From a virus, in IMG/VR virus record IMGVR_UViG_3300033146_003879, positions 1-64,000 of that record: a stretch of DNA of 64,000 bases. One strand, given 5' to 3'. The position numbers were made by a program, and so were the translations under genes. A model generated the notes under the pieces. That model did not search any database and was not told where the DNA came from. It saw only the letters and a program-made list of their open reading frames with translations. Positions within the stretch are counted from its first letter, which is position 1. Each line of letters begins with the position of its first letter. Below are positions 1 to 8,923 of the stretch, one piece after another.

Positions 1-203
1 CACTTCTTACAACTCCAAGACAGGCCGCCGACAAGTGAGTACTCGTTGACTCTGTATGTCTTCCCGCAAAGCCCGCACTTGCAATACCAGTAGCTTACGC
101 GTTTACCTGATGCGTACACCGTGTCTGGAGCGCGTCGCAAAACTGTCCACTTGCCGTATTTCTCACCAGTAATATCCCTTCTTTCCTTCTTTCTTGGAAC
201 CAT
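1..203 (-). CDS. Zinc-ribbon phage protein, partial at left edge
   Basis: The first 67 codons of a leftward gene that runs off the window. The start ATG (201-203) follows an AGGAGG Shine-Dalgarno. The protein opens with a basic stretch, then GEKYGKWTVL, then YWYCKCGLCGK and a final SWSCKK at the edge. The arrangement G-K/R-x-G-x-x-T-V-L, W-x-C-x-C-x-x-C-G, L-x-x-G-x-x-x-S-C is a known N-terminal zinc-ribbon module of phage proteins, often fused to HNH or AP2-type DNA-binding domains. Any such C-terminal domain lies outside the window. It resembles the gene at 11748-12278. Inferred role: small nucleic-acid-binding protein. The module is clear, the function is not. Confidence 0.8.
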   Translation of the reverse strand, partial: MVPRKKERRDITGEKYGKWTVLRRAPDTVYASGKRVSYWYCKCGLCGKTYRVNEYSLVGGLSWSCKK

Positions 204-239
204 AGTGCAGCTCCTCCTTTGTGTGGTTTCCTCTATGTT

Positions 240-248
240 CTTATACCA
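240..248 (-). promoter_or_regulatory. TGGTATAAG-type promoter
   Basis: The minus strand reads AAATATGGTATAAGAACATA, an extended -10 (TG-G-TATAAG) about 30 nt upstream of the 203 start. The same 18-20 nt block recurs at 25243-25251, and shorter versions at 11747, 13258, 39649 and 50857, each upstream of leftward genes. No convincing -35 is seen. Confidence 0.5.
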
Positions 249-295
249 TATTTGGAGTTTGGGTTTAGCAAACACCTCGAACAGATCCACATTTG

Positions 296-301
296 ATTAT
301 A
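296..301 (-). promoter_or_regulatory. CTATAAT-type promoter box
   Basis: The minus strand reads TCCTATAATCAA, one of twelve CTATAAT boxes placed before gene starts in this window. Here it is about 95 nt upstream of the 203 start and just downstream of a TGGTATAAG box in the same 138-bp gap, so the edge gene may have two promoters. Confidence 0.35.
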
Positions 302-341
302 GGAGAAAGACTGATGCGAGTTCGTGGTTTGGGGGAGCGGC

Positions 342-1646
342 TTAAGACAGTGGTAGCTTTATAATTGATGCTTCATACCAGTCCGAGGGCTGATCTGCAT
401 CAGTGTACCGGTATCTCGTCGGTAACATCCCATTACTTATGTGTGCCATGTATGCCGTATCCTCATCAACACATATAGAAAAATCAATATAATCCAGCAT
501 ATCTCCCGATGATGTCGAGATAAGTGGCACTTCAAAACTCTTGTTGATTTTTGATGCTGTCAGTAGACCAGTATTCCAGTCGAAATCATATTCGATATCA
601 ATGACAGCGTATTTTGTCTCGGGGTACTCCAACGAAAATCCTAATTCGTTGAAGGTTGCCGGAACAGAAATCTGACATCTCAGCTTTTTATTTTTGAACG
701 ATAGGATAGTCCCAATGAACCAGTTCTTATTGGTATTGAGTTGAGTTTCATGAGGTGATGTTATATCCCATGACGAGTCAAGCTCAAAATCCAAGAATCC
801 TGATTCGTGTGAAGTATTATAGTCGGTGACCATAACGATAAATCGTTTAGGTGCTATTTCTTGTATATTCGTCACCCCACAAGCCCCGCTCATTGAGTGA
901 AGAGAGACATGCTCTGCTGACAAGACCCCAGACGATGAATGATTCACTTTCAAAACCTCGATGTTTGAACCACTGTCACTATATACGCCATATACCATAA
1001 CAATATCATCGCCATAGACTATTGGATTGAAGTGGTGAAGAGGTCTGTGCGTTATCGTTGTGCTGTGGACGCTGGATGTAGAAAAGTCGTCTAGGAGAAA
1101 AGAAGTGAATTCAACATTCCCAGAAGAGTCTTTGTGTCTTGAAACTAATCGATTATTGTGTACAAGCACTCCACCAATACTTGTGGCGGATGAGAATTTG
1201 AGACCTTCCTCGGCATATCCATCACTTTTCCTCACACGCAACACAGATAATGAATTCACGCCTGATAATTTCGATATCACCTCCATAAAAACATAGTTGT
1301 CGGAAATAGCCATCTCAGCACATTTGTTATATTCAGTGCATAGTATCCCAGATGCTACCCCGTCTCTGTTATTGGTATTATCATTGAATAATTTGAACCA
1401 CTCTGTCATGCCATTATCCTTTCTCACTTTCCACAAGAAAGTATCTCTAGTGCTGGATATATTGGTGAATGTCAGCCCTTCGAACCTGTCGGAATGGATA
1501 GCACCCGATATGTACAAGAAATCATCATCAGAAACCATTGATTGTGAGTATATATACCTCCCCAAATCACTCGTCGAGCTACCTAGGGGAAATTGTCTTT
1601 CCCAACCCCTTCTCCTAGCCCCCGCCAATGCCTTGCTCTTATTCAT
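342..1646 (-). CDS. Probable virion or fibre-associated protein, unknown
   Basis: A 434-residue protein that I do not recognise. It is rich in Ser, Thr, Asp and aromatic residues. Alternating short hydrophobic strands (for example DDFLYISGAI, DDIVMVYGVY, APKRFIVMVTDY) spaced by about 50 residues suggest an all-beta, possibly propeller-like fold. There is no signal peptide or membrane segment. It follows three tail-fibre genes on the same strand, 26 bp downstream of the last one, and probably shares their transcript. It lacks the fibres' N-terminal anchor module, so it may be a fibre-tip, chaperone or receptor-binding accessory protein. That role rests on context only. Confidence 0.75.
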   Translation of the reverse strand: MNKSKALAGARRRGWERQFPLGSSTSDLGRYIYSQSMVSDDDFLYISGAIHSDRFEGLTFTNISSTRDTFLWKVRKDNGMTEWFKLFNDNTNNRDGVASGILCTEYNKCAEMAISDNYVFMEVISKLSGVNSLSVLRVRKSDGYAEEGLKFSSATSIGGVLVHNNRLVSRHKDSSGNVEFTSFLLDDFSTSSVHSTTITHRPLHHFNPIVYGDDIVMVYGVYSDSGSNIEVLKVNHSSSGVLSAEHVSLHSMSGACGVTNIQEIAPKRFIVMVTDYNTSHESGFLDFELDSSWDITSPHETQLNTNKNWFIGTILSFKNKKLRCQISVPATFNELGFSLEYPETKYAVIDIEYDFDWNTGLLTASKINKSFEVPLISTSSGDMLDYIDFSICVDEDTAYMAHISNGMLPTRYRYTDADQPSDWYEASIIKLPLS

Positions 1647-1672
1647 AGAGAACCCCCGTTGATTAATCCCAT

Positions 1673-4600
1673 CTACTCTTCCATCCCCCCGGCTGCCTTG
1701 ATTTCTCCCCCGTAGAGAACCCCCACACTAACCAATCCGATATCTTTCGTGCAAGTGGATGTCGGATCGTAATAGACCTCAATCCAAAACGTACTGCCTG
1801 CCTTGGTGTTACTCATACTAATATCGTCGCTTGTTACCTGACTAAGTTCAGCGTATGCGTCCATACCGTCGGGAATATCATGCGAGTTTGTGTCCATTTT
1901 TCCCCACTCCATGGCTCTCAAATCATACTGCATAATAGCAGCACTGCTGTATGCGACTCTCACATTCAATTTGAAAGTCGAAGCTGAGCCATCACCTCCT
2001 TCTGGCGCAACAACAGTCGTCTTAATTTGTATCGATGTATCCTCGGTGTAGTCCTCAGGTAATTCAGTCTGGAAAACGAGTCTTTGCGCTTCCCATGGGT
2101 TCGTCACATCTTCAAACCTGCGAATCCGCATCACCGCCTTCGACAGGGCGTCCGCCTGAGCACTAGAACCAGTTTCATCATTACTCGAATCAGTATTATT
2201 CGGGTTATACACTTCAATGTAAGCGCCTGTGGAAAAATCCGTAATCGGATACAAACCGTTGTTAGCAGAGTTCGTTGCTCCTGTAACATCGACATAGTCT
2301 CCGATGTTACAGTCATCGAAATCAGTCAGGGTTGAAGCGACTATTCTGGTTTGGCCATTCCCTGCTTGATATGTGAATGAATCACAGTCAACAGCAGTAG
2401 CTATCACTGGACGGTACTTCTCTGCTACAAGTGGTGCTGGCAACCCATCCTCAGCTATTTCAACAGGGAGAGTGAACGACTTCTGCCCAGTACTCAAGTC
2501 TTCTGGTAATACGGTGACATTTGTTGCGGCGCTTCTGTCAACAGACACGGAGGCAGGATCAATGTACAGAGCCTTTATAATAGTGTTATGTGAGTTGAGG
2601 GCATTGATTTCTGCCGTTTTCATGACGTCAATAACGGAATCGTTAGCCGCAATGTTAAGTCCGTATCTGGTTCCTGAGCCGGTCTGTGAGCCGTATATCT
2701 CTTTCCCTGAAATACAAGCGTACACACCTGAGAGATACATATTAAACGCAGCTATCCCTATTTCTATTCTGTCGTGGTCACTTCCATAGGAATTATCGGC
2801 ATTCTCCGCCGACACAATATCAATTCTCTGTGCGACTATATGTAGGTTCAAGTAGTTAGTTTCTACCTGAGGGTTGGTATACCCATAATTCTTTATTTCA
2901 GAGATGGTTAACTCCCCACCGTCAGACATGAGAGCACACATAAAACTTTGATCAGCCACGCCTCCGTCCGCAGAGGGCCGGAACTTATTAATATAGACCC
3001 TCGAGTCAAATACATTCAGAGGTAGAAATACAGTAGTAGCGGGCAAGACAGTTGGGAGCAGCCCTGTGTAGGTGACTGCAAATACGTCTATGTCCAGATC
3101 AGAGTCTTCTATATAACCCACAACGCCTACTACACTCTGTACAGGGTTTGCGAGACTTGCAACACCTGTTGTCGTAGCCTCATCATCGGTATCGTCGGTT
3201 CTTGCCGGGATATGGACGTCAACCCATGCCCCGCTGGCGTCAACGTCCTTAATGATAAAGGTCCCATTATTTGAAGCGTTGGCATTTCCTTCAGTAACCA
3301 AAAATTGATTTACTGTCATGTCAGAAGCTTCCGTCGCACTACCAAATGCTACGCGGACGAACCCTGATCCCGACTGGTAAAGCAACGAAGCAATACCTAA
3401 ACCCGTCCTTCCTGTTACATCAGCAGAGGCAGGTGAGGAAGTCTCACCTACACCCGAGGCATTATCATAAACAACATAATTACCTCTTGGATCGATACCA
3501 GTTAGCGTAAAGGTACCGTCATTGGCAGCGTTTGTTGCACCAGATACTATAAATTCTTGACCGACTTGTATGCCGGAGCCCGCTCCCTCAGTGTCAAAGC
3601 TAGCGGTAACAGTAGTCCCTGTCTTGGAAGACAAAGTCTCTACCCCTATTTCTTGGGTGAAGCCTATTTCGTCTATTACGATACTAGATCTCTCAATCTC
3701 TGCCTGAAAAATAGATTCAAGATGGTCACTTGTTGGTGAGAACTGTATTTTAGAGTTAAAAAGTGTTGCTGCATTTCTGAAGAAGTTATCATTATCCTTT
3801 CCTAGTCTAAGCTGTATAGTGGAATCCACTACTGCAGCATAGTTCATTTGAGCACTCTGCATGAAGAACTTGAAACCGAGGAGGGGATCAATTGCTGTGA
3901 AGTGATAGGTATCCATGAAGTCACTTGTTATGCCGAGTGAGAAGTCAAGTACTGCTTGTGATGTCTTAAAATCGACAACTGTTTTATAAGCGTTCCTTCC
4001 ATATACCATGTCTAGCACACTGAGATCGGAGATAACTACGTCAGCCCTTTTCACCGTGTTATCAAACAGAATCATGCTCCCAGTGACTGTGTTGCTTGCG
4101 AGGGGTGGGTAGATAACCATGGACCCTATGTTAACGTGCGGTCTCCCTGTGAAAACGAGAGAAGCTGCCCCGACAAACCCACTCAGTATTCTGGCGTCAT
4201 CTCCAAATACGACCTTCTCAGCTTTGATCGACACCTCGCCAATTACAGAGTGTATCACGCCGACTTCATCAAAAACGCCGTAATCCAAAGTACCTGATGT
4301 CTGATTCAATGGGGCAGTCTCAAACGCCGTGAAAGAACACCCTACGACCAGGACCGACAACTGAGCATAGAGATCAACAGTCCAGTCGTTACTTCCACCC
4401 GGAAGGCAAGAAACCACGCCTCCGGAACACTCGACTAACTCAAGCGCGATAGCTTCGTCTGCAAATCTCCCCGGGTTGAACACCATGCGTGCGGCAGAGA
4501 ACACACATCTTTCAAAGGTAGGAGCAACCCCGTACCTTAGTGCAAGTTTGATCTGGTAGCCATCGTCCCCGATACTAAACTTACAATTGACAAAGTTCTC

Positions 4601-5263
4601 TACATCCTCGACAACGTGCCCGTCGGTGTGACCTACGCCTCCTACGGGCTCCGAACCACTTATCACGAAGTGTACGCCTTCGCTTCCTTTATCAGTTATA
4701 GCCTCTTGTAATGTTGCATACTTGCTCTCAGCAGGCGCTGTTGTGAAGGAGGAGTCAACGTAAACAGTGTTATAATCTTTTGCGCTCCCGCTTGAGGCAG
4801 GTAAGAAATCTGACAGAGGTTTCCAGTAGGCAGCAGGAGTCTCATCCTTGCCGTAGTAAGGGTAAGTCTCTTGATCAGCATAAATAGTTGCACCGGTTGG
4901 TATAGGTCCACTGAATGACCACTCCCCTGCAGTCTGATTCCATGAGGCTATTTCGCCACTATGTCCTGCCCAATCACCTGTCGGCGCAGTGTGAGAGATA
5001 ACACCAGTTGCGTCCTTTGTGAAAGTAGGGGGAGCTGCTGTAGTCCACACATACTGAACCCTATTTCTCCAGTAAGTGTTCTCGCCTCCTGCTCCTGTAC
5101 CGAATTCAGCCCATGCACTGCCATCCGATTTCATGACTCTATTAGGAGTTGTGCTTGTGTCAACTATAAGTGCTCCATCTCCTGCTTCGGAGGCAGAAGG
5201 GAAGTTGCCGCTCCCGTTGAACTCCGGTAAGATTCTTCCAAAATTGTTATATCTCTGTGTCAT
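1673..5263 (-). CDS. Tail fibre / receptor-binding protein with beta-helix
   Basis: An 1196-residue fibre. Residues 1-60 form the anchor module shared with the next two genes upstream (MTQ, GRILPEF, then a VDTST and KSDGSAWAEFG segment), ending in a Gly-rich hinge. Residues 165-210 carry TVYVDSS followed by YATLQEAI and GVHFVISGS, typical of the start of a pectate-lyase-like right-handed beta-helix. Three related beta modules of about 70 residues occur near 541-617, 629-697 and 971-1037, each with a GATN/GNAN-x-(A/S)NNGTF core followed by an acidic DETxxxA segment. There is no catalytic depolymerase motif I can vouch for. It ends in an acidic tail (GGMEE). Presumed role: host surface recognition at the baseplate. 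Confidence 0.85.
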   Translation of the reverse strand: MTQRYNNFGRILPEFNGSGNFPSASEAGDGALIVDTSTTPNRVMKSDGSAWAEFGTGAGGENTYWRNRVQYVWTTAAPPTFTKDATGVISHTAPTGDWAGHSGEIASWNQTAGEWSFSGPIPTGATIYADQETYPYYGKDETPAAYWKPLSDFLPASSGSAKDYNTVYVDSSFTTAPAESKYATLQEAITDKGSEGVHFVISGSEPVGGVGHTDGHVVEDVENFVNCKFSIGDDGYQIKLALRYGVAPTFERCVFSAARMVFNPGRFADEAIALELVECSGGVVSCLPGGSNDWTVDLYAQLSVLVVGCSFTAFETAPLNQTSGTLDYGVFDEVGVIHSVIGEVSIKAEKVVFGDDARILSGFVGAASLVFTGRPHVNIGSMVIYPPLASNTVTGSMILFDNTVKRADVVISDLSVLDMVYGRNAYKTVVDFKTSQAVLDFSLGITSDFMDTYHFTAIDPLLGFKFFMQSAQMNYAAVVDSTIQLRLGKDNDNFFRNAATLFNSKIQFSPTSDHLESIFQAEIERSSIVIDEIGFTQEIGVETLSSKTGTTVTASFDTEGAGSGIQVGQEFIVSGATNAANDGTFTLTGIDPRGNYVVYDNASGVGETSSPASADVTGRTGLGIASLLYQSGSGFVRVAFGSATEASDMTVNQFLVTEGNANASNNGTFIIKDVDASGAWVDVHIPARTDDTDDEATTTGVASLANPVQSVVGVVGYIEDSDLDIDVFAVTYTGLLPTVLPATTVFLPLNVFDSRVYINKFRPSADGGVADQSFMCALMSDGGELTISEIKNYGYTNPQVETNYLNLHIVAQRIDIVSAENADNSYGSDHDRIEIGIAAFNMYLSGVYACISGKEIYGSQTGSGTRYGLNIAANDSVIDVMKTAEINALNSHNTIIKALYIDPASVSVDRSAATNVTVLPEDLSTGQKSFTLPVEIAEDGLPAPLVAEKYRPVIATAVDCDSFTYQAGNGQTRIVASTLTDFDDCNIGDYVDVTGATNSANNGLYPITDFSTGAYIEVYNPNNTDSSNDETGSSAQADALSKAVMRIRRFEDVTNPWEAQRLVFQTELPEDYTEDTSIQIKTTVVAPEGGDGSASTFKLNVRVAYSSAAIMQYDLRAMEWGKMDTNSHDIPDGMDAYAELSQVTSDDISMSNTKAGSTFWIEVYYDPTSTCTKDIGLVSVGVLYGGEIKAAGGMEE

Positions 5264-5272
5264 CTTATTCTC

Positions 5273-6463
5273 CTAAACGCCTAGTGTTGTCATAAATACT
5301 GTTGCGACCCAGTGCATGTTAGTGGAGGCTAATCCTGTCACAAGCACTTCTATCCGATTGCTATTAACCTCAACAGTCACCTCGCATCCGGTTAGACTTG
5401 CGTCCTCATACTCAGTGGTAATAGATGACCACTTTAGTGAGCTTGCTCCGGCTTGTGTCCTGTTGGCGAGACCCTCAATCTTATAAGAAACCACGTTATC
5501 TATGCCAGATACCTCTGCCCCGACCACGTACGCAGTGAAGCGAATAGCTCTTTGCACTGGCAAATCAAGATGCGACAGATGAGGAGATGACCCTGCAAGC
5601 AGCTCAGTCTGCGTTGCATCTGTTGTGGTTTCTCTGATAACCACGCGCTCGAGTTGAGCAGAACCGTCGGTTGTGAATCTTCCGCTAGCGGAGACGTGTG
5701 CTCCATGTATAGAAGTTTTACTAAACATGCCCTCTGCATGCGCCGCGAACCCATCAGCGGTCGTATCTATCCCTTCTGCATGCGCTGAATTTCCCAAAGC
5801 CTTAGTGCCGTCTCCTTCTGCGTGTGCGTACCATCCGTCAGCTTCTGTGTCATAGCCTTCTGCGTGGGAGTATCTTTGCTTAGCGTACGTACTTCCTCCT
5901 TCTGCGTGCGCTGCCCAGCCTTCCGCATGCGTACTTGTTCCTTCCGCATGCGCCCACTGTTCAGTAGCGCTCGAACTGTTCCCCTCTGCGTGGGATGCTG
6001 TGCCGGATGCAGTTGTGTTAACACCCTCTGCACTGGAGCTTTCACCAAGTGCACGCGTTCCATTGCCAGTAGCGCTCGAGTATAAGCCTCTGAAAGCATC
6101 GTCCCAGCGGTCGTCGGTGACCCTTCCTGCGCGGAATGCACCTTTTGCCTTATCAAAGAACATTCGCGCGTCATAGTCGGTCGTTCCGGAATCGTCGTTG
6201 AGTTGAGGTGATCCGACAACAAAGTCGTCTGTATCGGGGTCAGCGGTCTGCCTTACAACGTGACTCACAGCTGCAAAAGCGCCGCTCCCACCGCCTCCGC
6301 CCTCGCCTAATGTTATCCACGTCGTACCGTCCCACATCTTGTTCTTGTGGGGTGTTGCTGATGTGTCTGTAACAATTGCACCTGCGTATTTGGCAGAGAG
6401 GGTAGGTAAACTGCTATATTCAGGGAATACTTTACCGATGCTTTGATTGAATACTTGTGTCAT
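5273..6463 (-). CDS. Tail fibre with YadA-like head repeats
   Basis: A 396-residue fibre with the shared anchor at residues 1-55 (MTQVFNQSIGKVFPEY, then VTDTSATP and WDGTTWITLG) and a poly-Gly hinge. Residues ~135-255 are a run of about ten SHAEG/AHAEG repeats with intervening T-x-A-x-G units, the left-handed beta-roll seen in trimeric autotransporter heads and in phage fibres. The C-terminal ~140 residues form a predicted beta-sandwich containing VVSYKIEGLANR and ending HWVATVFMTTLGV, a domain that commonly caps such phage fibres. The repeats imply a trimer. It sits 9 bp from the 1196-residue fibre and is probably cotranscribed with it. Function: adhesin or receptor binding. Confidence 0.88.
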   Translation of the reverse strand: MTQVFNQSIGKVFPEYSSLPTLSAKYAGAIVTDTSATPHKNKMWDGTTWITLGEGGGGGSGAFAAVSHVVRQTADPDTDDFVVGSPQLNDDSGTTDYDARMFFDKAKGAFRAGRVTDDRWDDAFRGLYSSATGNGTRALGESSSAEGVNTTASGTASHAEGNSSSATEQWAHAEGTSTHAEGWAAHAEGGSTYAKQRYSHAEGYDTEADGWYAHAEGDGTKALGNSAHAEGIDTTADGFAAHAEGMFSKTSIHGAHVSASGRFTTDGSAQLERVVIRETTTDATQTELLAGSSPHLSHLDLPVQRAIRFTAYVVGAEVSGIDNVVSYKIEGLANRTQAGASSLKWSSITTEYEDASLTGCEVTVEVNSNRIEVLVTGLASTNMHWVATVFMTTLGV

Positions 6464-6473
6464 TCTTGTCCCC

Positions 6474-8372
6474 TTATATTGATGATGTATCTACACGTCT
6501 GTTGTCAGAGCCTGTCACGGTGACCGTCGCTGAATTCGCTCCACTATTAAGCAGCATTACATTTTCATTCCCTGCTATGGTTACTTTGTAAATGAGAGAT
6601 GCAGTAAATACTACGCCTCTGGTTGTTGCGGTTAGTATTACTTCAGGGGAAGTCTCTATGTAGGATGTATTAACAACCCTCGTTCCTCGAAACGTAAAAC
6701 TACCAACAGACTTCAGCGTGTTTCCCACCCCGTCGAGTTCAATAAATGTCGAACCCCGGGTTGCAGTATTGTACCCATAGTAATCAGCAATAAGAGCCGT
6801 GATAGTATCCCCTGTGAAGGATATCCCACATATATTGCCCGGTGCGTGGGTCTGCCCTCCTGATGTGTCCAGTATCTCAACCGAGTGTATTCTCATGTCT
6901 GCTATCCCTGTCACGAATCGCAGTTCTTGAGATGCATTCGCTATTGAGTTATTACTTATCTTTAACTTCTCAATCGTGCATATCCCCTCACCCTCCTCGG
7001 AAGCAATAACCACAGCGCTCCCAATCCCCGCAGAGGGCAGGTGCAGACGAATATCAATGAGAGGCACAGTTACAGTGGACCCCAAACCGACAGATGGGAT
7101 AAATGAGCTGAAGCTCATGTGGGACGACGCGTTTACGTATTGATGCACGGTGCCGCACAACACGTAGACTTTTGAGTTTACACCAAACTCTCCAAATAGT
7201 GCAGGAGGGGAGGCTAAATTTCTATTGAATATGTCTGACTCTAAAGGGCTTGACGTAGGATCCAGCTCACAATGGAATGTGAAGTCCTTCGGGGCTTCGC
7301 CATCCACCTGTACTATCGTAAACGCAGAATCCGCATTTGGGAACGATGTTGTGTCGAGAGATCTTTGCACTACGTTGTCAATCAGTAATGCGCCTGTAAC
7401 CTCATTTCCAGAAGTGCCATCAAACCGCACGTATGAGGAGATAGCGCGCGATGATGCGGATTCAAAAGCAAGCTCCTTTATACGCCAGTCAATGTGAGCA
7501 CCCTCATATACACGCACGAGAGATCCGTCTGACGGAGCACCGTGCCTCATATCAATACTGTAGAGCCGATCTGCCGAGCCGGAGGTCTTACCCTCAAGCG
7601 TTAGCTGCGCGATCCACATCCGCGGAGAGCCTATTATATCAGAATCTGTCAGTGCAAGAACTCCGCAAGAGAAAGATGTGTCAGGTATAGCTACAGTCGA
7701 GTCTTTTATTGTTATTGTGGCTATTTCCGAAGTAGGGCTTGTCGCCTTAACGGAAGTGCCAAGCTTAGTCAGCACACACTGCTGTATGTCAATTGTAAGG
7801 TCAAGGTACTGTGATGCGTAGTCAAAACGTATACTTACACTCCCAACACACCCGTAGAACTCTGTTGTTCTACTGTAGTTTGTGTCTGCGGCGTCTAAGT
7901 GTTTTATTTCTATATTCAGGAATGAGCATGCGGTGAATGCTACGTGGAGGGCAGCGTCGCAATTTATGTTAACGAAGGCAGTCGTGGCTCCCGGTTTTGG
8001 TCTAAATGTGCATGACTTGAATTCTATAGGATCGCCTGTTCCAATCGAGGACAGCCGACTTGAATCACTGGATATGAGTACGAACTCAATGCCATAGTAC
8101 CCCTCTGCGGCTACCGCTTCTTTGATTGTTCTGTATAGGTGGCGTGAGGCATCTGTTGCTGCGCCGGAGTCTATGTACACTGTATTCCGTATCTCAGGGA
8201 TCCCGCTCCCACCGCTTGCACCGAACTCACTCCAAGTGCTCCCATCATACCTCATTGTCTTTCCGGTCACCGAGTCCGTTATAAGGCACCCTTCCTCTAC
8301 GTTGGTCGGGTATGCTCCTGTCGGGTATGTTGGCAGCATGCGCCCGTTAACTTTATCGAAAAATTGCGTCAT
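6474..8372 (-). CDS. Tail fibre / adhesin, beta-helical
   Basis: A 632-residue fibre, first gene of the fibre cluster. Residues 1-60 are the shared anchor (MTQFFDKVNGRMLPTY, then ITDSVTGKTMRYDGSTW and EFGASGG). Residues 62-105 (NTVYIDSGAATD, YRTIKEAV, GIEFVLISSD) match the equivalent beta-helix entry of the 1196-residue fibre. The rest is Thr/Ser/Val-rich, low in charge and without Cys clusters, consistent with a long beta-helical shaft. The ATG at 8372 has a GAGGAG Shine-Dalgarno, and a CTATAAT box lies 39 bp upstream. Three fibres with one anchor suggest alternative or layered receptor-binding proteins attached to one baseplate site. Confidence 0.85.
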   Translation of the reverse strand: MTQFFDKVNGRMLPTYPTGAYPTNVEEGCLITDSVTGKTMRYDGSTWSEFGASGGSGIPEIRNTVYIDSGAATDASRHLYRTIKEAVAAEGYYGIEFVLISSDSSRLSSIGTGDPIEFKSCTFRPKPGATTAFVNINCDAALHVAFTACSFLNIEIKHLDAADTNYSRTTEFYGCVGSVSIRFDYASQYLDLTIDIQQCVLTKLGTSVKATSPTSEIATITIKDSTVAIPDTSFSCGVLALTDSDIIGSPRMWIAQLTLEGKTSGSADRLYSIDMRHGAPSDGSLVRVYEGAHIDWRIKELAFESASSRAISSYVRFDGTSGNEVTGALLIDNVVQRSLDTTSFPNADSAFTIVQVDGEAPKDFTFHCELDPTSSPLESDIFNRNLASPPALFGEFGVNSKVYVLCGTVHQYVNASSHMSFSSFIPSVGLGSTVTVPLIDIRLHLPSAGIGSAVVIASEEGEGICTIEKLKISNNSIANASQELRFVTGIADMRIHSVEILDTSGGQTHAPGNICGISFTGDTITALIADYYGYNTATRGSTFIELDGVGNTLKSVGSFTFRGTRVVNTSYIETSPEVILTATTRGVVFTASLIYKVTIAGNENVMLLNSGANSATVTVTGSDNRRVDTSSI

Positions 8373-8410
8373 AGCGGTCGTATCTCCTCGAAGTTATACT
8401 ATCCGCTATT

Positions 8411-8416
8411 ATTATA
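8411..8416 (-). promoter_or_regulatory. CTATAAT-type (late-like) promoter
   Basis: The minus strand reads AGCCTATAATAATAGC, placing a start site about 32 nt before the fibre operon's first ATG (8372). The AGCCTATAATAAT core is identical to the site at 55399. No -35 match was found. Confidence 0.5.
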
Positions 8417-8433
8417 GGCTTCTTGAGCAAGTG

Positions 8434-8832
8434 CTACCGCTGAGGGTCGATAACTCCAGTGAGATCAAAAAAAGCAAGGAACACGGCGTTTGCGACTGCA
8501 CTGTTACGGTGTTCTTTGTTCAGGTCCGCCTCGGCGATTGTGCTACTGCTTTTTGGTCTTGCTGCAAGATGATGTCTTATGAACTTATTCTTAAACATAT
8601 CAATGTTGTGTACTTTTTGCCACTCAGTTGTGTCTCCGTGCTTCCCTGTGTTTGCTGCGAGTGCTCTATCGAATGCAAGTACGAGCTTGTCGATGGTCGG
8701 ACAGGCACTTCTCAAGTAGTTTGAATAGCCGCTTAACGGGGCTGCTCTTAGATAATCATTCAACACTATCTCCGGTATTGCAAATGATCTCTTTTTTGTA
8801 GCTTCCTCTTCTCTCTTTCCTGTTGGGGTCAT
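8434..8832 (-). CDS. Hypothetical basic protein
   Basis: A 132-residue protein that I do not recognise. The start ATG is preceded by CAAGGAGATAACGCC, a strong Shine-Dalgarno. It begins with a Lys/Arg/Glu-rich segment (GKREEEATKKR) and continues with amphipathic helices (YLRSACPTIDKLVLAFDRAL). There are no membrane segments, Cys clusters or nucleotide-binding motifs. It has its own near-consensus sigma-70 promoter at 8866-8894, unlike the downstream fibres, which suggests expression early with host polymerase. It could be a small takeover or regulatory protein. Confidence 0.75.
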   Translation of the reverse strand: MTPTGKREEEATKKRSFAIPEIVLNDYLRAAPLSGYSNYLRSACPTIDKLVLAFDRALAANTGKHGDTTEWQKVHNIDMFKNKFIRHHLAARPKSSSTIAEADLNKEHRNSAVANAVFLAFFDLTGVIDPQR

Positions 8833-8865
8833 GGCGTTATCTCCTTGCGAAAAAAATAATAAGTA

Positions 8866-8894
8866 ACTATACAGCTTTGCTTTTTTGTAGTCAA
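8866..8894 (-). promoter_or_regulatory. Sigma-70-like promoter
   Basis: On the minus strand TTGACT (8889-8894), a 17-nt A-rich spacer and TATAGT (8866-8871): five of six matches in each box with ideal spacing. It fires toward the start at 8832. It is immediately preceded by the hairpin at 8902-8919, so the previous transcript ends where this one begins. Confidence 0.72.
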
Positions 8895-8901
8895 GTTTAT
8901 A

Positions 8902-8919
8902 CCGGGGCCGAAGCCCCGG
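8902..8919 (-). terminator. cUUCGg-tetraloop hairpin at gene end
   Basis: A perfect 7-bp GC stem (CCGGGGC / GCCCCGG) closing a UUCG loop on the minus strand, 5 bp past the stop codon at 8924. The cUUCGg loop is exceptionally stable. No U-tract follows, so it may be a transcript-end stabiliser or processing site rather than a complete intrinsic terminator. Confidence 0.55.
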
Positions 8920-8923
8920 GAAA

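Noticed and set aside
8558-8724. Plus-strand open frame over the gene at 8434-8832, with Cys-rich sequence
   Set aside because: No Shine-Dalgarno or promoter on that strand, and the minus-strand gene has both.
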